This document shows, piece by piece, positions 1 to 6,444 of a stretch of DNA of 12,373 nucleotides. Under the pieces are notes generated by a model, which was not told the DNA's origin, did no database searches, and was given only the letters and a program-made list of their open reading frames with translations. Position numbers and translations under genes: made by a program. Numbering within the stretch: the stretch's first letter is position 1; the number at the start of each line of letters is the position of its first letter. This DNA comes from JAJKJG01 sp036386395 (GTDB lineage Bacteria; Pseudomonadota; Alphaproteobacteria; Rhizobiales; Beijerinckiaceae): assembly GCA_036386395.1 (NCBI GenBank), contig DASVVU010000316.1, positions 1 to 12,373 of the forward strand. Direction: 5' to 3'.

Positions 1-418
1 CGGCGATGTGGACGGTCTTCTTCGGCAGCACCGTGCGCATCCGCGGCGCCTCGACGTAGACGGCGTGGATGTCGGTGTGGAGGGTTCCGCCGAGCGCGAC
101 GTTGATCATCTGCGAGCCGCGGCAGATGCCGAGGATCGGCAGCCCCTGCGGCAGCGCCCACTCCAGGAGCTTCAGCTCCAGCTTGTCGCGCTCGGGGTCG
201 ATCCGCACGTCGGGCGTGACCTGGCCGCCGTAGAGCTCGGCGCCGATGTCGTCGCCGCCGCCGATCACGAGGCCGTCGAGGTCCTCGCACGCCACCGTAT
301 CGCCGGAGACGATGCGCATGGCCTTGGCGCCGGCGCGCCTGAGCGCCAGGCGGTGCATGAGGTAGCTGCGCCAGCCGCCCTTGCGGGAGGTGGTGACGCC
401 GATCAGCGGCCGGCTCAT
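1..418 (-). CDS. Peptidase C26 / class I glutamine amidotransferase-like hydrolase (partial, 3' end missing)
   Basis: The first 139 residues are present and the gene continues past the left edge. They read as the N-terminal half of a gamma-glutamyl-GABA hydrolase-like (PuuD/peptidase C26) protein of the class I glutamine amidotransferase fold. A VIGGGDDI segment lies at residues 51-58. The nucleophile elbow GICRGSQMINVALGGTL has its presumed catalytic Cys at residue 99. The His-Glu part of the triad would lie outside the window. The ATG overlaps the stop of the upstream amidoligase gene by 4 bp (ATGA), so the two are almost certainly co-translated. Members of this family hydrolyse gamma-glutamyl amide bonds or supply ammonia. 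Next to an amidoligase, the likely role is removal or remodelling of the amide made by its partner, or ammonia delivery to it. The family assignment is firm; the substrate is unknown. Confidence 0.9.
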   Translation of the reverse strand, partial: MSRPLIGVTTSRKGGWRSYLMHRLALRRAGAKAMRIVSGDTVACEDLDGLVIGGGDDIGAELYGGQVTPDVRIDPERDKLELKLLEWALPQGLPILGICRGSQMINVALGGTLHTDIHAVYVEAPRMRTVLPKKTVHIA

Positions 419-1398
419 CGGAAGGCGAGCCTCTCGGCGACATCGGCCCAGCTCTTCTCCTCGCCCTCGTAGGCCCGGTAGGCCTCGCCGAGCCGGTCGA
501 GGCGGGGGCGGTCGAAGGCGAGCCGCTCGACCGCGACCCAGCGGTTCCAATCGGGCGCGATGCTCCAGCCGGGATCGCTCACCCGGGCGTCGGGGAGCCG
601 GTAGTGGAAGGTCGGCCGCGCGCCGATCTTCTCGTTCGGCAGCACGGCGCGGACCCGCTCCTCGTCGAGGTGGGTCAGGAGCGGCAGGAGGTCGAGATCG
701 CGGTTCCGGGTCGGGTTCGCGACGAGGTAGTCGTCGATGAAGGTCGCAAGGTCCGGCCGGTAGTCCGGATCGACGATCTTGTGCACGTACTCCCGCGGGA
801 ACGGGTCGGCGAAGCCGAGGAAGGCACGGGTCGCGTCCGGCGCGACCTCGCGGCGGAGCCACGCGTTGAGGAGCGTGAAGGCCTTCAGGGTCGCAGCGAC
901 GGTCTCGGCGTCTGGGCGCGGCACCTCGGGGTTGAAGTGGAGGCCGAAGGCGTAGAGCACCCCGTCCTGGGTGCCCCGGCCGCCGGCCCGGCGCAGCACC
1001 TCCACGGCGTGGTCGATGAGGTGCAGGCGGTCGACCGGCATCGGGCCGGTGACGAGCTCGCAGGGGATGACGTAAGTTGTGGCCTGGCCGAGCCAGGACG
1101 CCACCTGGGCGCCGACCCCGCCGAACAGGCTCGGGTGCTTCTCGGGGTGGAGATAGCGGCTGTCGAGCTCGATCGCGACGTCGCCGAGCTCGGAGCCGCG
1201 CAAGGAGAACGCATGCGGGTCCTCCTGCACGACCGTGCCGCCGAACGCCTCGGCGAGGGCCCGGGCCGACTGCTCGGCGGTGAGGCCGGCGTACTCGATC
1301 TCGACGCCGACGCCGCGCGCGCGCCCGTCCGCGGTCTCGGTCAGCGGGGGGCGGTCGAAATCCTCCGGGGTCGGCGCGAGCGACGCCAGCTGCTGCAT
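415..1398 (-). CDS. Glutamine-synthetase-like amidoligase (Amidoligase_2 family)
   Basis: This 327-residue protein resembles the Amidoligase_2 family, predicted ATP-dependent carboxylate-amine ligases with a glutamine synthetase-like fold. Visible signatures are GVEIE at residues 31-35 (paired acidic metal ligands), IELDSRY at 76-82, CELVTGPM at 113-120, GLHFNPEVP at 152-160 (the GS-like His/Asn strand) and RPTFHYRLPD at 261-270 (an Arg suited to phosphate binding). There is no signal peptide or membrane segment, so it should be cytoplasmic. The downstream gene overlaps it by 4 bp and encodes a class I glutamine amidotransferase-like hydrolase, a pairing known for this family. The chosen ATG has only a weak purine-rich stretch (GGGAGAGG) about 17 nt upstream. 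A perfect sigma-EcfG-type promoter motif lies 32-56 bp upstream. Family membership is well supported; the molecule ligated cannot be read from sequence. Confidence 0.88.
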   Translation of the reverse strand: MQQLASLAPTPEDFDRPPLTETADGRARGVGVEIEYAGLTAEQSARALAEAFGGTVVQEDPHAFSLRGSELGDVAIELDSRYLHPEKHPSLFGGVGAQVASWLGQATTYVIPCELVTGPMPVDRLHLIDHAVEVLRRAGGRGTQDGVLYAFGLHFNPEVPRPDAETVAATLKAFTLLNAWLRREVAPDATRAFLGFADPFPREYVHKIVDPDYRPDLATFIDDYLVANPTRNRDLDLLPLLTHLDEERVRAVLPNEKIGARPTFHYRLPDARVSDPGWSIAPDWNRWVAVERLAFDRPRLDRLGEAYRAYEGEEKSWADVAERLAFR

Positions 1399-1429
1399 GA
1401 CGGGGTCCGAGGCTGCCTCTCCCTTCTTG

Positions 1430-1454
1430 AACGGGCACGGCTAGGCTGGGTTCC
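1430..1454 (-). promoter_or_regulatory. Sigma-EcfG-type (general stress) promoter for the amidoligase operon
   Basis: Read on the minus strand, GGAAC (1454-1450) is followed by exactly 16 bp and then CGTT (1433-1430). This matches the GGAAC-N16/17-CGTT consensus of the alphaproteobacterial PhyR/EcfG general stress response with no mismatch. The predicted transcription start would be near 1422-1424, giving a leader of roughly 25 nt before the ATG at 1398. The motif lies in the 80-bp gap between two divergent genes and points at the amidoligase. The match and spacing are seen in the sequence; the sigma factor assignment is inferred from the known consensus. Confidence 0.7.
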
Positions 1455-1478
1455 TGGCCCGGTCGCGGGCGCGCGCCC

Positions 1479-2282
1479 GTGCTGATCGCCGTCGAGAACG
1501 CCGACGACACGCGCCTCGAGCCCTACAGGGCCGTGCGGGAGCGGGACCTTGCCGGGCGCGAGGGCCGCTTCGTCGCCGAGGGCGAGGTCGTGCTGCGGGT
1601 GCTCCTGACTCGCTCCCGTTTCCCCGTGGAGTCGGTGCTCGTCTCGCAGAAGCGGGCCGAAACGCTGGGCGACCTCCTCGCCCGCGCGCCGCCGGAGGCC
1701 CCGGTCTACGTCGCGCCGCACGACGTGATGAGCGGGATCGTGGGCTTCCCGATCCACCGCGGCCTCCTCGCCATCGGGCGCCGGGGCCCGGCCCGCTCCG
1801 CGGCGGAGTTGCTGCGCGGCCTCCGGCCGACGGCTACCGTGCTCGGCCTGATCGGCCTCGCCAACCACGACAACGTGGGAGGGATCTTCCGCAACGCCGC
1901 GGCGTTCGGCGTCGATGCCGTGCTCCTCGACGGGACCTCCTGCGATCCGCTCTACCGCAAGGCGATCCGGGTCTCGGTCGGGGCGGCGCTCACCGTGCCG
2001 TTCGCCCGTGGCGGGACGGCGGGCGAACTTCTGAGTGCCTTGGCCGAGGCCGAGTTCGAAGCTGTAGCGCTGAGCCCCGCCGGCGCGGAGCCGCTGTCCG
2101 CCTACCAACGCGCGCCCCGCATCGCCCTGCTGCTGGGCGCCGAGGGACCGGGGCTGCCCCCGGATATCCTGGCGCGAACCCGGACCGTGCGCATTCCGAT
2201 GACGGAAGGCTTCGACTCGCTCAACGTCGCGACCGCGAGCGGCATCGCGCTCCACCACCTGACGCATCCGTCTTCCCCTTGA
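1479..2282 (+). CDS. SpoU/TrmH-family RNA 2'-O-methyltransferase
   Basis: The 267-residue product is a SPOUT-class RNA methyltransferase that would transfer a methyl group from S-adenosylmethionine to a ribose 2'-OH of rRNA or tRNA. All three SpoU motifs are present: NHDNVGGIFRNA at residues 129-140 with the catalytic Arg138, LLGAEGPGLP at 218-227, and IPMTEGFDSLNVATASGIAL at 239-258, which forms part of the trefoil-knot cofactor site. The first 100 residues (LEPYRAVRERDLAGREGRFVAEG) look like the substrate-binding N-terminal domain of 23S rRNA methyltransferases such as RlmB, but the target nucleotide cannot be assigned. The start is GTG with no Shine-Dalgarno sequence. It is kept because conserved family sequence begins within a few residues. 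A 14-bp palindrome ends on the start codon. It is the first gene of a plus-strand series, 37 bp before pdxY. Confidence 0.92.
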   Translation: MLIAVENADDTRLEPYRAVRERDLAGREGRFVAEGEVVLRVLLTRSRFPVESVLVSQKRAETLGDLLARAPPEAPVYVAPHDVMSGIVGFPIHRGLLAIGRRGPARSAAELLRGLRPTATVLGLIGLANHDNVGGIFRNAAAFGVDAVLLDGTSCDPLYRKAIRVSVGAALTVPFARGGTAGELLSALAEAEFEAVALSPAGAEPLSAYQRAPRIALLLGAEGPGLPPDILARTRTVRIPMTEGFDSLNVATASGIALHHLTHPSSP

Positions 2283-2319
2283 GTTTGCCGGTCCAGGCCC
2301 GTTCCGCTAACCCGCGCCT

Positions 2320-3168
2320 ATGAACGTCCTCTCGATCCAGTCGCACGTCGCCTACGGGCACGTCGGCAATGCCGCCGCCGTGTTCCCGATGCAGCGGCTC
2401 GGGGTCGAGGTGTGGCCGGTCCATACGGTGCAGTTCTCCAACCACACCGGCTACGGCGCCTGGACCGGGCGCGTGTTCGACGGCCCCGCCATCGAGGAGC
2501 TCGTCGAGGGCATCGCCGCGCGGGGCGCGCTCTCCCGCTGCGACGGCGTGCTGTCGGGCTACATGGGTGCGCCCGACATCGGCGCCGCGATCCTCTCGGC
2601 CGTCGCCCGCGTGCGCGCCGAAAACCCGGCCGCCCTCTACTGCTGCGACCCGGTGATCGGCGACGTGGGACGCGGCGTCTTCGTGCGCCCCGGCATCCCT
2701 GAGTTCATGCGCGACCGGGCCGTGCCGGCCGCCGAGATCGTCACCCCGAACCAGTTCGAGCTCGACTATCTCTCCGGCGCCGCCACCGGGACGCTCGACG
2801 GGGCCAAGACAGCGGTCGCTACGGTGCAGGGCCTCGGCCCCCGCGTCGTGCTCGTGACCTCGCTGCACACCGAGGAGACGCCGGCCGACGCCATCGACCT
2901 CCTGGCCGGCGAGGGCGGCGAATTCTGGCGGGTGCGCACGCCGAAGCTCTCAATCAGCGTGAACGGCGCCGGCGACGCCATCGCGGCGCTGTTCCTCGTC
3001 CACTATGCCCGCACCCGCTCGGCCGCAGAGGCGCTTGGCGAGGCTGCGGCCTCGATCTACGGGCTTCTCAAGCGGACGGAAGAAGCCGGCTCGCGCGAAA
3101 TTCTTCTCGTCGCGGCGCAAGACGAGTTCGTGGCCCCGACGCAGCGTTTTCCGGTCGAGCGCGTTTGA
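2320..3168 (+). CDS. pdxY: Pyridoxal kinase PdxY
   Basis: This 282-residue protein is an ATP-dependent pyridoxal kinase of the ribokinase-like fold, which phosphorylates pyridoxal (salvage pathway) to the cofactor pyridoxal 5'-phosphate. Hallmarks are the N-terminal LSIQSHVAYGHVGNAAAVFP (residues 4-23), FSNHTGYGAWTG (39-50), DPVIGD (110-115), the TPNQFEL nucleotide-binding strand (142-148) and NGAGDAI (215-221) with the catalytic Asp219. Length is normal for PdxY (about 280-290). The ATG is not preceded by a Shine-Dalgarno sequence, but translation must start here because family sequence begins at residue 1. A weak promoter-like pair immediately upstream suggests a possible leaderless transcript. 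Its stop codon lies within a TTGA/TGA overlap with an alternative start of the next gene. Confidence 0.95.
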   Translation: MNVLSIQSHVAYGHVGNAAAVFPMQRLGVEVWPVHTVQFSNHTGYGAWTGRVFDGPAIEELVEGIAARGALSRCDGVLSGYMGAPDIGAAILSAVARVRAENPAALYCCDPVIGDVGRGVFVRPGIPEFMRDRAVPAAEIVTPNQFELDYLSGAATGTLDGAKTAVATVQGLGPRVVLVTSLHTEETPADAIDLLAGEGGEFWRVRTPKLSISVNGAGDAIAALFLVHYARTRSAAEALGEAAASIYGLLKRTEEAGSREILLVAAQDEFVAPTQRFPVERV

Positions 3169-3173
3169 ACCTC

Positions 3174-4337
3174 ATGCGCCTCCGCCTCGCGACCTTCAAC
3201 GTCGAGAACCTCGCCTCGCGCCATTCCTACGGCCCGCGCGAGCGGCCCGAGACCGCGCCGGCCCTCTCCCTCTTCGACTTCCCCGAGGCCGAGACCCGCG
3301 ACAGCGTCGAGGCCTCGGTCGCGGTCGCGATCGAGGACGACAAGCGCGAGCTCACGGCGCTCGCCCTCGCCGAGGCCCGCGCCGACGTCCTCGCCCTGCA
3401 GGAGGTCGACAACCTCAGCGTCCTGCACGCCTTCTTCGCGAACTACGTCCACCGGGTCTCGGACATCCGCTACGGCCACTTCAAGCTCGTCAGCGGCAAC
3501 GACCCGCGCGGCATCGACGTGGCCTTCGCGGCCCGCAAGAGGCTCTTGGAGAACGACAAGAAGGTGCGGGTGAAGTCGCATGCCGAGTCGAGCTTCGCCG
3601 ACCTGAACTGCTACGATGGCGCCTTGCGGGCGCTGAAGATCGAGCCGCACCACAAGGTCTTCAACCGCGACTGCCTCGAGGTTTCCTTGGACCTCGGCGA
3701 GGCCGAGCTGACGCTCTATCTCTGCCACTTCAAGGCCGTCACCGCGACCGGGCGCACGGCCGGGCGGGAGGGGACGCTGGCGCTCAGGCAAGCCGAGGCC
3801 GAAGCGGTCCGCACCATCATCATGGCGCGCTTCGGCGAGGGCTGGCGCGAGGCCAACTGGGCGATCCTCGGCGACCTCAACGACTTCCGCGAGCGCATTC
3901 TTTCGGGCGCCGCCGCCGAGCCGGCGCTGCCCTCGAGCTTCGACCGCCTCGTCGAGGACTTCGCCGTGAACCCCGTCGACGCGCTGCCGCCGGCCGAGCG
4001 CTGGACCTACTTCCACCGCCGCGCGGCGGACGACGGCGCCGACCTCACCGAAGAGCACGTCCAGCTCGACTACGTCCTGCTCTCGCCGGCCCTGGCGAGG
4101 GCAAACCCGTCGCCCAAGGTCGAGATCGTCCGCCGCGGACTGCCCTACCGGGTGCCCCTCGACCCCGCCGCCCCCGACCGCTCGATGCCCTATCTCGCGA
4201 CCCGCGCCGACCGCTATCCCCGCGCCGGCTGGGACCGCCCCGCCGCGAGCGACCACTGCCCCGTGGTGGTCGAGATCGAGGTGCCGTCTTCACCTCTCCC
4301 GGAGGGAGAGGTCGAGTCCGCAAAGCGGACCGGGTGA
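3174..4337 (+). CDS. Endonuclease/exonuclease/phosphatase-family protein
   Basis: The 387-residue product has the DNase I/AP-endonuclease-like EEP fold, whose members cleave phosphodiester bonds in nucleic acids or phospholipids using a divalent metal. Motifs are in the expected order: LRLATFNVENL with Asn10 (residues 4-12), LALQEVDN with metal-ligand Glu77 (73-80), LCHFKA (183-188), ILGDLNDF with the Asp/Asn pair (231-238), QLDYVLLS (297-304) and the terminal SDHCPVVVEIEV with catalytic Asp-His (359-370). No signal peptide is visible. ATG 3174 is chosen because conserved sequence starts at once. A TTG at 3165 overlapping the pdxY stop would add three residues. The last 14 codons and the TGA lie inside the left arm of a repeat element, so the natural C-terminus was probably altered by its insertion. 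The substrate is unknown. Confidence 0.88.
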   Translation: MRLRLATFNVENLASRHSYGPRERPETAPALSLFDFPEAETRDSVEASVAVAIEDDKRELTALALAEARADVLALQEVDNLSVLHAFFANYVHRVSDIRYGHFKLVSGNDPRGIDVAFAARKRLLENDKKVRVKSHAESSFADLNCYDGALRALKIEPHHKVFNRDCLEVSLDLGEAELTLYLCHFKAVTATGRTAGREGTLALRQAEAEAVRTIIMARFGEGWREANWAILGDLNDFRERILSGAAAEPALPSSFDRLVEDFAVNPVDALPPAERWTYFHRRAADDGADLTEEHVQLDYVLLSPALARANPSPKVEIVRRGLPYRVPLDPAAPDRSMPYLATRADRYPRAGWDRPAASDHCPVVVEIEVPSSPLPEGEVESAKRTG

Positions 4338-4421
4338 GGGGTTACGGCCTCACCGGTTAGACTGTAATCCCTCACCCGGACGGCGCTTCCGCGCCGTCTC
4401 GGCCTCTCCCTCCGGGAGAGG
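4293..4421. repeat. Compound inverted-repeat (REP/BIME-like) element
   Basis: The element is bounded by two exact 19-bp inverted arms, 4293-4311 and 4403-4421. Each arm is itself a small hairpin (CCTCTCCC, 3-nt loop, GGGAGAGG). Inside, each side has a further hairpin that differs in sequence (TCCGC/GCGGA on the left, ACGGCGC/GCGCCGT on the right). The inner stem pairs GTGAGGGGTTAC (about 4335-4346) with GTAATCCCTCAC (about 4364-4375), with one mismatch. The whole can fold as a cloverleaf or cruciform. It encodes no protein of its own, but its left arm supplies the end of the upstream gene. It ends 17 bp before phzF, directly before the Shine-Dalgarno sequence of that gene. Its make-up resembles dispersed intergenic palindromes of alphaproteobacteria; copy number cannot be judged from one window. 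Confidence 0.85.
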
Positions 4422-4438
4422 CTTAAAGGAGCTCCCCC

Positions 4439-5341
4439 ATGCCTCGCCGCTTCGTCACCCTCGACGTGTTCACCGACCGCGCTCTCGCCGGCAATCCGCT
4501 CGCGGTGGTGCTCGGCGCGGAGGGGCTCGACGGGGCCGCCATGCAGGCCATCGCGCGGGAGTTCAACCTCTCCGAGACCGTCTTCGTGCTCGCGCCGGAC
4601 GAGGGCCGGCACCGGGCGCGCCTGCGCATCTTCACGCCGGGCCGGGAGCTTCCCTTCGCCGGCCACCCGACCGTCGGCACGGCGGTGCTGCTTGCGCTCC
4701 TCGACCGCGGCGGCGAGCCGGGAGCGGTTGCCTTCGGGCTCGAGGAGACGGCTGGCATCGTGCCCTGCGCCGTCGAGGTCGAGGGCGAGGGCCGGGGCCG
4801 GGCCCGCTTTAGGGCGCCGCGCCTGCCCGAGATCTGGGGCGAGGGCCGCGAGCCGGCCGAGGCCGCCTGGGCCCTCGGCCTCGATCCGTCCGAGATCGGC
4901 TTCGGCCGCCATGCGCCGAGCCGCCATTCCGCCGGCGTCCCCTTCGACTTCGTGCCGGTCGCGACCCTCGACGCCATCGGCCGCGCCCGCCCGGACGTGG
5001 GCGCCTTCCAGAAGGTCTTCGGCGGCGATCACCAGTCGGTCTTCGTCTACACGCAGCAGACGACGCACGCCGGCCACCACTTCCACGCCCGCATGTTCGC
5101 CCCGAGCTTCGGCATCGCGGAGGACCCGGCGACGGGCTCGGCCATCGCCGCCTTTGCCGGCGTGCTGATGCAGTTCGAGCCGCTCGGCGACGGCGAGCAC
5201 GCCTTCGTGGTCGAGCAGGGCTACGAGATGGGCCGCCCGAGCGAGATCGCGTTGCAGATCGTCATCCGCGACGGGGCGCTGGCCTCGATCGAGATCGGCG
5301 GCGGGGCCGTCGTGGTGAGCGAGGGGACGCTGCACCTGTGA
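4439..5341 (+). CDS. PhzF-family isomerase/epimerase-like protein
   Basis: This 300-residue cytoplasmic protein belongs to the PhzF family (diaminopimelate epimerase-like fold), named for a phenazine-pathway isomerase. Conserved segments are VFTDRALAGNPLAVV (residues 10-24), NLSETVFV with the catalytic Glu46 (43-50), RELPFAGHPTVGTA (69-82) and EDPATGSA (228-235). Length is typical. No phenazine genes are nearby, so the name describes the fold rather than the pathway, and most such stand-alone proteins have unknown substrates. The ATG is preceded by AAAGGAG at 4425-4431, ideally spaced, so the start is secure. Its stop overlaps the GTG of the Nudix-type gene (GTGA), implying translational coupling. 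Confidence 0.92.
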   Translation: MPRRFVTLDVFTDRALAGNPLAVVLGAEGLDGAAMQAIAREFNLSETVFVLAPDEGRHRARLRIFTPGRELPFAGHPTVGTAVLLALLDRGGEPGAVAFGLEETAGIVPCAVEVEGEGRGRARFRAPRLPEIWGEGREPAEAAWALGLDPSEIGFGRHAPSRHSAGVPFDFVPVATLDAIGRARPDVGAFQKVFGGDHQSVFVYTQQTTHAGHHFHARMFAPSFGIAEDPATGSAIAAFAGVLMQFEPLGDGEHAFVVEQGYEMGRPSEIALQIVIRDGALASIEIGGGAVVVSEGTLHL

Positions 5342-6063
5342 CCGGCATCGGCGATGTCGCCGTCGCGGACGTCGCGGTGGTTCCGGTCGAGGCCGTCGCG
5401 GCGCGCCGGCTCGACGAGCCCTGGCCCTGGGCCGAGACGAACCGGCCGCTCGTCGAGGGTTACTGGGCGCGGCTCACGGCCGAAAACCCCGCCCTCTACA
5501 ACGGCCGCGTCCTCGTGCGGCGCCGGCAGGCGCTCGCCGCGGGCCGCCTGTCGCTCGCCTACGTCGAGACCGACTACGCAAGCTTCATCGCCTTCCGCGA
5601 CCACGGCTTCCCGGACCCGACCACCGGCAACTGCTTCGCCATGGCGGCGCTGCGCGCCGCCGACGGCGCCTATATCCTCGGCCGCATGGCCGCCCACACG
5701 GCGAACGCCGGAAAGATCTACTTCCCGGCCGGCACGCCCGACCCCGACGACGTGCTCCCCGACGGCACCGTCGACCTCGGCGGCTCCGTCCTGCGCGAGC
5801 TTCGGGAGGAGACGGGGCTCGAGCCTTCGGACGTCGAGGCGACCGGCCGCTGGGTCGCGACCTTCGCCGGCGCCCGCACGGCCCTGATGCGGGAGGTGCG
5901 CGTCCGCGAGCCGGCGGACGCCCTGAGCCGCCGCATCCGCGCCTTCCTGGCCCGCGAGGAGCGCCCCGAGCTCGCCGACGTCCATATCGTGCGCACCATA
6001 GCCGACATCGACGAGGCGATGCCGCCGTTCATGCAGGCGTATCTGAGGTTCGCGCTGGCTTGA
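5338..6063 (+). CDS. Nudix-type hydrolase with an atypical Nudix box
   Basis: The 241-residue product contains the second half of a Nudix box, RELREETGL at residues 153-161, after a KIYFPAGT strand at 126-133. Nudix enzymes hydrolyse nucleoside-diphosphate-linked compounds with a metal held by the Glu residues of the box. Here the canonical GX5EX7REUXEEXGU pattern is stretched. Gly132 is followed at the right spacing by an Asp (138) instead of Glu, and 14 rather than 7 residues separate that position from Arg153. About 100 residues precede the box, a long N-terminal region for the family, including LRAADGAYILGRMA (105-118), which fits the first Nudix strands. The GTG start overlaps the phzF-like stop by 4 bp and no other start is better placed. 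Activity and substrate are open. Confidence 0.8.
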   Translation: MTGIGDVAVADVAVVPVEAVAARRLDEPWPWAETNRPLVEGYWARLTAENPALYNGRVLVRRRQALAAGRLSLAYVETDYASFIAFRDHGFPDPTTGNCFAMAALRAADGAYILGRMAAHTANAGKIYFPAGTPDPDDVLPDGTVDLGGSVLRELREETGLEPSDVEATGRWVATFAGARTALMREVRVREPADALSRRIRAFLAREERPELADVHIVRTIADIDEAMPPFMQAYLRFALA

Positions 6064-6076
6064 GCGCGATATGGTC

Positions 6077-6250
6077 GCCGCTTCGCGGCGGAGTCTTGCG
6101 CTGGGTCCCGGGTCGCATTCCGCTTCGCTCCATGCGCCCGGGAAAGCGGCGGAGAGATTGGCGCGATCCTCTCAACGGCCTTTTCCCGGAAGCCTGAAGC
6201 GAAGCGGAAGGCTATCCGGGACCCAGCGCAAGACTCCGCCGCGAAGCGGC
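6077..6250. repeat. Large inverted-repeat element, 35-bp perfect outer arms
   Basis: Positions 6077-6111 are the exact reverse complement of 6216-6250 (35 bp). The pairing continues imperfectly inward through shared TTCCGCTTCGCT and CCGGGAAA blocks, so most of the 174 bp is self-complementary. Each arm also contains local hairpins: GCCGC-TTC-GCGGC at the tip, and CCCGGGTCGCAT with ATGCGCCCGGG inside (right side: CCCGGAAGCCT with AGGCTATCCGGG). It lies between the converging ends of the Nudix-type gene and the lipoprotein gene, starting 14 bp after the Nudix stop. It encodes nothing convincing. It may act as a bidirectional terminator or be a dispersed mobile palindrome. Confidence 0.87.
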
Positions 6251-6278
6251 GCCAATCATGAGTTTTTAGACGCCGGCT

Positions 6279-6317
6279 CCGTGGGACGATGTGGGATGCG
6301 TGGGATGCGTCCCACGG
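6279..6317. repeat. Stem-loop with tandem 9-mers between convergent genes
   Basis: CCGTGGGAC (6279-6287) and GTCCCACGG (6309-6317) form a perfect 9-bp inverted repeat. The 21-nt loop contains most of two tandem copies of GTGGGATGC (6291-6299 and 6300-6308). It lies in the 381-bp gap 6064-6444, which also holds the 174-bp repeat. Apart from these structures I see no gene in that gap; 6318-6444 shows nothing recognisable. A terminator role for the leftward lipoprotein operon is possible, but no T-run adjoins the stem. Confidence 0.5.
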
Positions 6318-6444
6318 CCGTCATCCCAACACGCGGGCATGATCCGTCCGGATCGTCCCATCACGCCGGCTGATGAAGGCGACGCATCAGCGCCGGCGAT
6401 GGATCCGCCGCCTGCGATCGATGGCGCGAATGACTTCGGACGCC

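Noticed and set aside
3057..4256. Long open frame on the minus strand opposite the EEP-family gene
   Set aside because: It is a high-GC shadow of the real gene, with no recognisable domain and strongly biased Arg/Gly/Ala/Val composition.
4439..5341. Phenazine biosynthesis gene
   Set aside because: Only the PhzF fold family is present; no other phenazine genes are nearby, so a pathway claim is not supported.
6071..6373. 100-codon open frame starting 8 bp after the Nudix-type gene
   Set aside because: It lies wholly across the inverted-repeat element and hairpin, lacks a ribosome binding site and has no protein-like composition.
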